Assembly: GCA_944389815.1 (NCBI GenBank)
Contig: CALXNS010000046.1
Coordinates: 1-38,158, forward strand
Source of the DNA: an uncultured Victivallis sp.
GTDB lineage: Bacteria > Verrucomicrobiota > Lentisphaeria > Victivallales > Victivallaceae
Length of the DNA: 38,158 bases
Direction of reading: 5' to 3'
In this document: piece by piece, positions 31,539-38,158 of the stretch
Position numbering within the stretch: position 1 is the first letter of the stretch
How the letters are laid out: each line of letters starts with the position of its first letter
Notes under the pieces: generated by a model
The model's input: the letters and a program-made list of their open reading frames with translations, nothing else
Told to the model about the DNA's origin: nothing
The model's database searches: none
Made by a program: the position numbers and the translations under genes

Positions 31539-32735
31539 ATGTCGATCAACATGGAACAAACCTTCCGCTGGTACGGCCCGAAAGATCCGGTGCCGCTGCA
31601 ATTCGTCCGCCAGACCGGCGCCACCGGCGTCGTTTCGTCGCTCCACCACATTCCCTACGGCGAAGTCTGGAGCGTGGAGGAGATCGAAAAGCATAAGCAT
31701 CTGATTGAAGAAGCCGGTCTGAATTGGAGCGTCGTCGAAAGTCTGCCGGTTCATGAAGAGATCAAAACCGGAACCGGACGCTGCGGAGAATACATCGAAA
31801 ATTACAAAACAAGCTTGCGCAATCTCGGGAAATGCGGCATCCATGTCATCACCTACAACTTCATGCCGGTGCTCGACTGGATCCGCACGGATCTGCGCTA
31901 CAAACTGCCCGACGGCTCTGAGGCGCTCTATTTCAATCAGGCGCAGTTCGCGGCGTTCGAACTCTTCATCTTGAAACGCGAGGGAGCTGAAAAGGATTAT
32001 ACTCAGGAGAAAATCGCAGAAGCCAAAGCGTTTTATGAAAGCATGACCCCGGAGGAGGTCAAGAATTTCACCACGGCTTTGATCGATAATTTCCCGGGCT
32101 TCAAAGGCGTGACGCTTGAAGACGTCCGCGCAATGCTCGCGAAATATCAGACCCTCACCCGGGCCGATCTGGAGAAGAATCTGAAACATTTCCTCTCCGA
32201 AGTGTGCCCGGTCGCCGAAGAAGCCGGCTGCATTCTGGTGATCCATCCGGACGATCCGCCCTACCCGATCCTCGGTCTGCCACGGATCTTCAGCACGGCA
32301 GACGACGTGAAACGCCTCCTGGCGATGGTCGATTCTCCGGCGAACGGCATCTGCTTCTGCGCCGGAAGCTTCAGCGGACGGCTCGACAACAACATCGTTG
32401 AGATGTTCAAGGCGTGCGCCGACCGCGTCGGCTTCGTCCATCTGCGGAGCACCCAGCATGACGGAAACGGCAACTTCTTCGAAGCCAATCACCTCGAAGG
32501 GGTCGTCGACATGTACGGTCTGGTCAAGGCGATTCTGGAGGAACAAATCCGCCGGAAGAAGGCCGGACGCGCCGACTGGCGGCTTCCATTCCGGCCCGAC
32601 CACGGCCACACGATGCTCGATGATCTCGCCAAGCCCCCCTGCCCGAATCCGGGTTACACGGCGATCGGCCGTTTGAAGGGACTGGCGGAAATCCGCGGCC
32701 TCGAACACGGCATCATCCGTTCGATGGGCTACTGA
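31539..32735 (+). CDS. uxuA: Mannonate dehydratase
   Basis: UxuA removes water from D-mannonate to give 2-keto-3-deoxygluconate, which enters the Entner-Doudoroff-type end of hexuronate catabolism. The 398-residue TIM-barrel protein shows MEQTFRWYGPKDPV, GATGVVSSLHHIPYGEVW, YNFMPVLDWIRTDL, LVIHPDDPPYPILGLPRI, GICFCAGSF, VGFVHLRS and FRPDHGHTMLDD, all family signatures carrying metal and substrate ligands. ATG 31539 follows AGGGGTG; ATG 31551 is a slightly shorter alternative. It is the last gene of the ROK operon and has a strong terminator behind it. Confidence 0.96.
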   Translation: MSINMEQTFRWYGPKDPVPLQFVRQTGATGVVSSLHHIPYGEVWSVEEIEKHKHLIEEAGLNWSVVESLPVHEEIKTGTGRCGEYIENYKTSLRNLGKCGIHVITYNFMPVLDWIRTDLRYKLPDGSEALYFNQAQFAAFELFILKREGAEKDYTQEKIAEAKAFYESMTPEEVKNFTTALIDNFPGFKGVTLEDVRAMLAKYQTLTRADLEKNLKHFLSEVCPVAEEAGCILVIHPDDPPYPILGLPRIFSTADDVKRLLAMVDSPANGICFCAGSFSGRLDNNIVEMFKACADRVGFVHLRSTQHDGNGNFFEANHLEGVVDMYGLVKAILEEQIRRKKAGRADWRLPFRPDHGHTMLDDLAKPPCPNPGYTAIGRLKGLAEIRGLEHGIIRSMGY

Positions 32736-32753
32736 TCGTCCCGGCAAAAACAA

Positions 32754-32797
32754 AACAAACGCTGCGTACACGTCATTTGTTCGCGGCGTTTGTTTTT
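32754..32797 (+). terminator. Rho-independent terminator of the ROK-uxu operon
   Basis: AACAAACGC (32754-32762) pairs with GCGTTTGTT (32786-32794), extended inward by CG pairs, and is followed by T's. Confidence 0.85.
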
Positions 32798-32896
32798 CCC
32801 GCAATCCGGTGGATTTTCCGAAATTATCGTTTTCCCGACGGGAATTCCCTGGCGCGCTTCGGCATCAGCCTTCCCGGTCTGGTCTCTGTCTGCTTT

Positions 32897-33280
32897 TTAA
32901 AACAGCCGCGCCGCCACGGCGCCGCTCACGACGGCGACCGCTCCCAGAGTGTTGTGCAACAGAAAATTGAGCGAACCACGAAGCAATTCATGTTCCTCAA
33001 AGAAACGGACGGTCTCCAGCATCAGCGTCGAAAACGTCGTGAATGCGCCGCAGAAACCGACCATTACCGCCGCCGCCAGCGCCGGAGAAAGCTCCGCATG
33101 CTCTCGCAGATACATCGCGAAAAATCCGGCGAGAAAACAACCGATGATGTTGACCATCAATGTCCCCCACGGCAGAAAATCCGAATTCAACAGCAGCGCA
33201 ACGCGCATCACTCCGAACCGGGCCGCCGTCCCAACAGCACCCGTCACCACCACGGCCCCCAGAATTTTCCACCATTCCAT
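32897..33280 (-). CDS. crcB: Fluoride channel CrcB (Fluc)
   Basis: A 127-residue four-helix membrane protein that exports fluoride as a dual-topology dimer. Family motifs are GTAARF (17-22), GTLMVNIIGCFLAG with the pore Asn44, and GFCGAFTTFSTLMLE (about 75-89) with the Phe-box phenylalanines and the central sodium-binding turn. ATG 33280 has GAGGGG eight bases upstream; an upstream extension of the frame lacks membrane character. I do not see a convincing fluoride riboswitch ahead of it. A single crcB gene is enough for a homodimer. Confidence 0.93.
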   Translation of the reverse strand: MEWWKILGAVVVTGAVGTAARFGVMRVALLLNSDFLPWGTLMVNIIGCFLAGFFAMYLREHAELSPALAAAVMVGFCGAFTTFSTLMLETVRFFEEHELLRGSLNFLLHNTLGAVAVVSGAVAARLF

Positions 33281-33310
33281 TACACGCCCCTCTGCGCGGT
33301 TCCCGCCCGT

Positions 33311-33340
33311 AAAAACAATGAACCGTCGGAATGACGGTTC
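33311..33340 (-). terminator. Terminator-like hairpin between the Wzz-like and crcB genes
   Basis: GAACCGTC and GACGGTTC (33320-33327 and 33333-33340) form an 8-bp stem. On the minus strand it is followed by ATTGTTTTTA (A's at 33311-33315 on the plus strand), consistent with termination after the Wzz-like gene; plus-strand T's at 33345-33349 would let it also work the other way. Confidence 0.6.
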
Positions 33341-33373
33341 AATATTTTTCAAAAAAATTCTTTCTCAACCACA

Positions 33374-33406
33374 TTCATTTCCCCCTCCATAATAGGGGGA
33401 AATGAA
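33374..33406 (-). other. 12-bp perfect hairpin just after the Wzz-like gene
   Basis: TTCATTTCCCCC (33374-33385) and GGGGGAAATGAA (33395-33406) pair perfectly around a nine-base loop, about 14 bases past the stop. No T-run follows on either strand, so an RNA-stability or protein-binding role is as likely as termination. Confidence 0.6.
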
Positions 33407-33419
33407 GAAACCATACGTG

Positions 33420-34949
33420 TTACTGCGCCGTTTTCTTTGCCGCGCCGCTGTTTGCGGACATCGACGCCTGCCAGACGACCTTTCCAGCAACTGCCGCCAT
33501 CGGACAGAACACGATCAGAAGCCAGACCGCAAATAACCCGATGAACAAGGATTTTTTCGAAACGCCGTATTCTGTTTGAACCAGCACGGGACCGACCGGC
33601 ACGTAAAATTCACGATTCGACAGGGCATCCCGGGTGATCAGCTCTTTGAATTCATCCAGCTTCAACCCTGCTTGAATCATTTCCGTCAACATGCTCCGGA
33701 AAAGTTTCCCGAAAAGCTGCGCATCCACTTTTCGGGTACCGTTTTCCCCCTGAATGCCGGAGAACAGTTTGGTATAATGCGCCAATTGCGCCTCCGTCGC
33801 GGCAACGTCATTGCCGAGCCTGGAGAATGTTTCAACTTGTTCAATCAGATTCGCCCCCACGACATCGTTTCGAATCAATTCGGAAAGTTGAGAAAAGAAA
33901 CCGGCATCCACATTCAACTGCAACGCCGACGCCGCGTCACTTTTACCGCTCTCTCTTACCGGGGAACCGCTGCCATTGACCGGAGTGCGAAGTTGAGCAA
34001 TGCTCTCCTGCACGTTGGCCAGCATTCCACGTTTTTCCAGAAGTGTCTGTTCGAAGGAACGGATCCGGCTGGCGACAAAGACCCGATCCATCGGTCCGAG
34101 CAGCGAATGATCATCCATGAGCATCTGCAGCAACACATTGAGCTGATAATTCCGGATATAGGTCAAACGTTCGGAAACATCTTCCAGAAATTCTCCGCTC
34201 GGAAGCGAAATCCGCCGATCCTGCTGAAGCGTTTCCAGCTCCCGGCACAGACGCTCCATCTGAATATTGTAATAAAACGCCCGGTCAATCGCAATGAGCG
34301 GACTGCCCTGAAATTCACTTTCCAACTTTTCCTTCAAATCGCTGGTCAACACGTTCTGTGGAAACCCTTTTGCCTCCTGGCGCCGGAAAATATCCGCCCA
34401 TACCTGCGGAATCTCCGTCACGATCCGGGCGGCCAGCGAAGAAGGCAGATTCCCGCTCCGTTCCATTGAAATACGGAAACTGGCCTGATCCAGCGACGCA
34501 AGACGATCATTATACTCCTCCTCCAGCGCCTTCAAATCGACCGTGTTCAGATTGCGCCGGCTCAACTTCTGCGCAAATTCCGCGTTGATGAATGCCAGAT
34601 CCGGGGAATAATTCACAACCTGGAAAGAGGTTGCGAAATCCTCGTAGCCGATCAATTTCTCCAGTTTATTACGCTGATAAACCTCTTTCAACACCGGCGC
34701 GCTGATGATATCGAATCGGTTGAACGCCTTGTCATTCGGATAAACCAGCATGCCCGCTTTATTCTTGCCGAGGAACAGACGGATGTCCTGCGAGTAGAGT
34801 TTTTCCTTCGGACTCAACAACAGAATAATCAATCCGAGCAGGAACAAGACAATGAGACTTGCCGCGGCAAGGAAAACCAGACGAAACCGATGACGCCAAA
34901 GTTCGTTCAATACGTTTCTCAACAATAAATTCTGTGTTGCGTCCTCCAT
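33420..34949 (-). CDS. Wzz-like (polysaccharide co-polymerase) coiled-coil membrane protein
   Basis: A 509-residue protein with one membrane helix near each end (about 23-45 and 469-490) and a long helical, coiled-coil periplasmic part between them, the arrangement of Wzz/chain-length determinants and related co-polymerases. There is no cytoplasmic tyrosine-kinase domain and the C-terminus is a short basic tail (SANSGAAKKTAQ). No glycosyltransferase, flippase or polymerase gene is adjacent, so a chain-length role is inferred only from topology. ATG 34949 has GAGGGGG ahead at normal spacing; an 11-codon upstream extension is less likely. It has its own promoter with an inverted repeat. Confidence 0.6.
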   Translation of the reverse strand: MEDATQNLLLRNVLNELWRHRFRLVFLAAASLIVLFLLGLIILLLSPKEKLYSQDIRLFLGKNKAGMLVYPNDKAFNRFDIISAPVLKEVYQRNKLEKLIGYEDFATSFQVVNYSPDLAFINAEFAQKLSRRNLNTVDLKALEEEYNDRLASLDQASFRISMERSGNLPSSLAARIVTEIPQVWADIFRRQEAKGFPQNVLTSDLKEKLESEFQGSPLIAIDRAFYYNIQMERLCRELETLQQDRRISLPSGEFLEDVSERLTYIRNYQLNVLLQMLMDDHSLLGPMDRVFVASRIRSFEQTLLEKRGMLANVQESIAQLRTPVNGSGSPVRESGKSDAASALQLNVDAGFFSQLSELIRNDVVGANLIEQVETFSRLGNDVAATEAQLAHYTKLFSGIQGENGTRKVDAQLFGKLFRSMLTEMIQAGLKLDEFKELITRDALSNREFYVPVGPVLVQTEYGVSKKSLFIGLFAVWLLIVFCPMAAVAGKVVWQASMSANSGAAKKTAQ

Positions 34950-35000
34950 TCCAACCCCCTCGGAATAATTTTCTCTGCACAAAAGTATAAATAAATATCA

Positions 35001-35039
35001 CCGCCATGTATATATACTATATCATGCATGGCGGTTCAA
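35001..35039 (-). promoter_or_regulatory. Promoter with inverted repeat around the -10, upstream of the Wzz-like gene
   Basis: On the minus strand TTGAAC (35039-35034) and TATATA (35016-35011) are 17 bases apart. CCGCCATG (35001-35008) and CATGGCGG (35027-35034) are perfect 8-base complements placed on both sides of the -10, the second arm touching the -35. The leader to ATG 34949 is about 55 bases. Confidence 0.6.
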
Positions 35040-35123
35040 TACAACCTGCGGCAATCCATTTTTTCCATATCCGGCAGAATGCTCCTCTCCGCCTCCTCCG
35101 CCGCCGGATACGGGCGATGTGGA

Positions 35124-37586
35124 TCAGTTATAGGTTTTGCGCAAGAAATTGACCTCCAGCACCGCCTTCAATTCCGTCGCGGAACAGCTCCTCTTCGGCG
35201 TGAAAATCAGTTCCTTCGGACTTCCGGGCAGCAGCGTCAGGCTGTTGTCGCTGAAAATTCCCGGAATTCCGGGCGTGTCGAGCACGACGAAGAACGCCGG
35301 ACGATCCGTCGTAAGTTTCACACACAATTTCCCCGCTTTCTCCGTCACTTCCGCATTCACTTCCGCGCGTTCAATCGAACAACGCTTGAACACTTCAAAG
35401 AAGAAAGTATTTTCATGCGTGAATTCACGCCCGTCTCCCGCCGTCGCCCGGCAGCGCAGTTCCATGAAGCAGTTTTCAAAACCGGCGTCGCCGAATTCCG
35501 CATCGCGGAATGTCCGCAGCAGTCGACTTTCATTCGCCTTGAGCGCTCCCTTGCAGACGAAACGCTTCACCACCGTACCGTCAAACCGATAGACCGTCGC
35601 CTCAACCTCCACCGCCAGCCGCGCAGGAACATCGCTCACCACCTGCAACCGCACCGCGCCGGTCAGCCCCTCCCGGAACGCCACCGCGATCACCGGGGAA
35701 TAAAAACGCCGCGCCTGATATTGCAGCTGCTTCCACTTCCCGCCGTATTCGATGCTCGCCCACGAAGCAACCGGCCAGTTGTCGTTGAGCTGCCAGAAGA
35801 GCGTCCCCATGCAGCGCGGCTTGAGCGTCCGCCAGTACTCCACACCGGTCTTGATCGCCAGCGCCTGCTGCACCTGCGACAGATAGAGAAAATCAGCGAA
35901 GCTCTCCGGCATTCGGAAATATTTCCCGAACATCCCGATGATCGACGCATTGCCCTTGTAACATTTCTGGTGATGATCCATTACCGGAGAAAACACGTTG
36001 AACTGATCCTCCGGACAGAACGTTTTCACCGTCTCCAGCGACGGAAACGACTGGAACCCGAATTCCGAACAGAACCGCGGCTTCACTTCGTAGTACGCAT
36101 TGAAATCCTTCCCGCCGTGCCACACCTCCCAGTAGTGCATGTCCCCGCAGGAGTCGTCGTGCCAGCCGTCGTTGAAATTATTCGGCCCGCCGCACGGCGA
36201 ACTCGGCCAGAACATCCGCTCCGGATCGCAACGTTCAACCATGTGGAGCAGTTCGCGGTTGAGCCGGTCGTAATTGATGAGGTACGTGGTCCGTTTGTCC
36301 GCACCGTACCAGCCGGTGGCGCCGATCACTTCGTTGTCCCCGCACCAGATCGCCAGCGACGCGTGATGGCGCAGCCGCTTGATCTGGAATTCCAGTTCGA
36401 AACAGACGTTCTCGATGAACTCCGGCGTCGATGGATAAATCGAACACGCGAACATCATATCCTGCCAGACCATGATCCCCTTGCGGTCACAGAGTTCGTA
36501 GAAGACCTCATGTTCATACTGGCCGCCGCCCCAGACCCGGAGCATGTTCATATTGACCAACCGGGCCGATTCGATCAGATCCTCGTAGACCGCCGGCGTC
36601 TGGCGCGACGGGAACGCATCCACCGGAATCCAGTCCGCACCCTTGCAGAAAACATCCACGCCGTTGACGCGGAAATACATCGATGTTCCGAATTCATCAG
36701 GCTGATTGACCACCTCCACCGTGCGCAATCCGACTTGAATTTCCCGGAATTCGTCGGCTGTCTCCACCGAAAGCGGATAGAGCGCCGGTTCGCCGAGACC
36801 GTTCGGCCACCAGAGTTTCGGATTTCGTACTTCGAAGACGGTCTTCACGACGTTGATTCCGCGTTTGAGCGCAACCTTCACTTCGCGCTCTTCGCCGTTG
36901 AAGCGGAACTTCACTGAAGTGCGCCCTTCATGAAGGGCATGAAGTTCGGCAATCGCGGTCAATTCGACCCGGTTCTTTTCGTGCTTCTGCTCCGTGTAGA
37001 GAAATTCGATTCGTGCGGCATTGACTCCGGTGAGCGTCAATGGTTCATACACCCCCATCACCATCATCGTGATACCCCAGTCCCAGCCGCCATGACAATG
37101 CACCTTGCGCACCAGGTTGAGGTATTCCGCCCGCGAGCAACCGTTCATCGGAATGGAGATCGGCAGCTTGTCGAAAACCTTCTTCCCTTCGGGAGCTACC
37201 GGTTTGAACTTTATGCTGACCTGATTGCGTCCCGGCTTCAGAAATTTCTTCACGTCGACCCGGTAACGTGCGAACATGTTCGACGTCGTAAGCGCCCGCC
37301 GCCCGTTGAACGAAATCGTCGCGAAGGTGTCGACCATTTCCGCATTGAGATAGACGCTCTCATACTCCAGCAATTCCGCCGGAACATCGAACTCCCGGAA
37401 AAATTCCCACTCGTATTCCCGATAGTGTTGAATTTCATTTTCATTCCGTCCGAAATACGGATCCGGAATCACTCCGGCCGCATACAACGCACTGTAAGTA
37501 TCTCCGGGCAGTTTCGCCGGGATTTCCCGCCCCGGCAATTGAGCGCAACGCAACGACCAATCCCCATCCAGAACCAGATGCGACAT
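35124..37586 (-). CDS. Beta-mannosidase, glycoside hydrolase family 2
   Basis: An 820-residue GH2 enzyme expected to release mannose from beta-mannosides such as mannan or N-glycan core oligosaccharides. It begins with a jelly-roll domain (1-190, with GGWDWG typical of beta-mannosidases), immunoglobulin-like domains, then a TIM barrel with the acid/base Glu419 in WCGDNE and nucleophile Glu508 in CSEFGFQS; LRVWGGGQYE at about 349-358 is also a family mark. No signal peptide is present, so it probably works in the cytoplasm on imported oligosaccharides. ATG 37586 has CAGGAG eight bases upstream; the frame is open further upstream but that part has no family similarity. An AraC-type regulator gene lies directly upstream. 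Confidence 0.93.
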   Translation of the reverse strand: MSHLVLDGDWSLRCAQLPGREIPAKLPGDTYSALYAAGVIPDPYFGRNENEIQHYREYEWEFFREFDVPAELLEYESVYLNAEMVDTFATISFNGRRALTTSNMFARYRVDVKKFLKPGRNQVSIKFKPVAPEGKKVFDKLPISIPMNGCSRAEYLNLVRKVHCHGGWDWGITMMVMGVYEPLTLTGVNAARIEFLYTEQKHEKNRVELTAIAELHALHEGRTSVKFRFNGEEREVKVALKRGINVVKTVFEVRNPKLWWPNGLGEPALYPLSVETADEFREIQVGLRTVEVVNQPDEFGTSMYFRVNGVDVFCKGADWIPVDAFPSRQTPAVYEDLIESARLVNMNMLRVWGGGQYEHEVFYELCDRKGIMVWQDMMFACSIYPSTPEFIENVCFELEFQIKRLRHHASLAIWCGDNEVIGATGWYGADKRTTYLINYDRLNRELLHMVERCDPERMFWPSSPCGGPNNFNDGWHDDSCGDMHYWEVWHGGKDFNAYYEVKPRFCSEFGFQSFPSLETVKTFCPEDQFNVFSPVMDHHQKCYKGNASIIGMFGKYFRMPESFADFLYLSQVQQALAIKTGVEYWRTLKPRCMGTLFWQLNDNWPVASWASIEYGGKWKQLQYQARRFYSPVIAVAFREGLTGAVRLQVVSDVPARLAVEVEATVYRFDGTVVKRFVCKGALKANESRLLRTFRDAEFGDAGFENCFMELRCRATAGDGREFTHENTFFFEVFKRCSIERAEVNAEVTEKAGKLCVKLTTDRPAFFVVLDTPGIPGIFSDNSLTLLPGSPKELIFTPKRSCSATELKAVLEVNFLRKTYN

Positions 37587-37635
37587 CGTAAAATCTCCTG
37601 ATTTGGTTTCCCTGTTCTCTTTGTTGTCAATGTTT

Positions 37636-37663
37636 AAAATATCCGGGAATCCGGCAAAATCAA
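37636..37663 (-). promoter_or_regulatory. Putative sigma70 promoter of the beta-mannosidase gene
   Basis: On the minus strand TTGATT (37663-37658) and TATTTT (37641-37636) are 16 bases apart, about 50 bases before the start codon. Candidate activator sites lie some 40 bases upstream of the -35. Confidence 0.5.
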
Positions 37664-37703
37664 GACGCTTTCCCCCATGTCTGGCGCAACAAAATGTAAT
37701 TTT

Positions 37704-37721
37704 ATGCAAAATAATGCAAAA
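37704..37721. promoter_or_regulatory. AraC-type direct-repeat operator candidate
   Basis: Two exact copies of ATGCAAAA (37704-37711 and 37714-37721) repeat with a 10-base period, one helical turn, in the gap between the AraC-family gene and beta-mannosidase. Tandem half-sites on one face of DNA upstream of the -35 are the usual pattern for AraC activators. Confidence 0.45.
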
Positions 37722-37762
37722 GATTCCTCCATTACACCCGCCGACTCGAAGCAAACCAGCTT

Positions 37763-38158
37763 TCAAACCTGATGTATGCGACGATACATACGAGGAGTCA
37801 CGCCGTACTCTTTTCGAAATGCGGAAGAAAAGGTGGAAACGCTCCCGTATCCGGTCTCCCGCGCGACAGCCGTCACCGGCAGCCGGCTGGAAAGCAGCAA
37901 TTGAGCGGCTCGTTTCAACCGCAGATGGTAAAGCATCTGTACAGGTGTGGCATCGTACCGGCGTTTGACCTGCCGGATCAGAGTAGGAATCGACATATGA
38001 ACAAATGCCGCCATCCGGGCAAGGGGCCATTCACATGTCAAATCGCTGGAAATGTGATTCCAGAGTCGATCGAGGCGATCTGAACGTTCATCACCGTCAA
38101 AGCGTACCAGAAGTGAATGTAATGCACGGTCAAGCAGCCCCAGAATAAGTTCGGCATA
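37763..38158 (-). CDS. AraC-family transcriptional regulator, 5' part beyond the window
   Basis: The visible 131 residues are the C-terminal end of an AraC/XylS regulator; the frame runs open through the window edge, so the start and sensor domain are missing. The DNA-binding domain has two helix-turn-helix units: MAAFVHMSIPTLIRQVKRRYDATPVQMLYHLRLKRA, then LLLSSRLPVTAVARETGYGSVSTFSSAFRKEYGVTPRMYRRI, the second carrying the family signature. It likely activates the beta-mannosidase gene, which lies 176 bases downstream on the same strand, through the ATGCAAAA repeats in between. The sugar sensed is unknown. Confidence 0.88.
   Translation of the reverse strand, partial: YAELILGLLDRALHSLLVRFDGDERSDRLDRLWNHISSDLTCEWPLARMAAFVHMSIPTLIRQVKRRYDATPVQMLYHLRLKRAAQLLLSSRLPVTAVARETGYGSVSTFSSAFRKEYGVTPRMYRRIHQV

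Noticed and set aside
33281..33345. Fluoride riboswitch upstream of crcB
   Set aside because: A GC-rich hairpin is present, but I cannot find the conserved GATG and closing CCT segments of the motif in the right order; the hairpin is better read as a terminator of the preceding gene.
35068..35110. TATCCGGC/GCCGGATA hairpin as a terminator of the beta-mannosidase gene
   Set aside because: On the minus strand it is followed by A's rather than T's, and the loop is 27 bases long.
35028..36917. A 629-codon open frame on the plus strand opposite the beta-mannosidase gene
   Set aside because: It is antisense to a gene with clear family motifs, rich in Arg/His/Pro as expected of a shadow frame, and has no recognisable domain or ribosome site.
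37587..38030. N-terminal extension of the beta-mannosidase by about 148 residues
   Set aside because: The extension overlaps the AraC gene in another frame, has no GH2 or signal-peptide character, and CAGGAG supports the start at 37586.

Overview
This is a contiguous stretch of bacterial chromosome, moderately GC-rich, with genes on both strands, mostly in short co-directional operons with Shine-Dalgarno starts and recognisable sigma70-type promoters. I see no rRNA, tRNA, CRISPR array, insertion sequence or phage module. The mix is of an anaerobic, carbohydrate-using bacterium: superoxide reductase, flavodiiron protein and rubredoxin under a PerR-like regulator, a GH2 beta-mannosidase, mannonate metabolism and Bat aerotolerance genes. 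It would fit a gut-type member of the PVC group (Lentisphaerota/Victivallis-like), but that assignment is inference; no phylogenetic marker was compared.

Layout. 1-5.0 kb (+): galE, a DnaQ-like exonuclease, an Uup-type ABC-F ATPase, a flavin-reductase-fold protein and a sirtuin, tightly packed. 5.06-5.9 kb (-): a PhnP-like metallo-hydrolase. 6.0-9.3 kb (+): CBS-domain pyrophosphatase, TrmO and a YdcF-like membrane protein. 9.5-11.6 kb (+): a divergent EF-G paralogue. 11.9-14.6 kb (-): perR, desulfoferrodoxin, flavodiiron protein, rubredoxin, then a small lipoprotein behind a terminator; a PerR-box-like palindrome lies just downstream of the perR -10. 14.8-16.2 kb (+): a PHP-domain protein. 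16.2-16.8 kb: two terminators and then a 500-base AT-rich region with three TTATTAACA boxes, a candidate oriC. 16.8-23.2 kb (+): dnaA followed, behind a near-consensus promoter, by two large Bat genes that look like BatB-BatC and BatD-BatE fusions. 23.2-29.5 kb (+): purT, a Cas4/AddB-like iron-sulfur protein whose nuclease motifs look lost, a PLP decarboxylase, a D-lactate-dehydrogenase-like enzyme, an ExoX-like exonuclease and a HEAT/SirB1-like protein. 29.6-32.7 kb (+): an autoregulated ROK regulator, mannonate oxidoreductase and uxuA. 32.9-38.2 kb (-): crcB, an orphan Wzz-like protein, beta-mannosidase, and the 3' end of an AraC-family regulator running off the window.

The genes suggest three co-operating themes: oxygen defence (perR-dfx-fprA-rd, plus Bat), use of mannose- and uronate-containing glycans (beta-mannosidase with AraC; ROK-uxuB-uxuA), and genome maintenance (dnaA/oriC, exonucleases, Fe-S nuclease-like protein). 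The most unusual items are the paired Bat fusions with a long Gln/Asn-rich tract placed directly behind dnaA, the non-canonical putative DnaA boxes beside a DnaA with an altered DNA-binding signature, the apparently dead Fe-S nuclease-like protein, and GC-rich inverted repeats that straddle the -10 element at three separate promoters.
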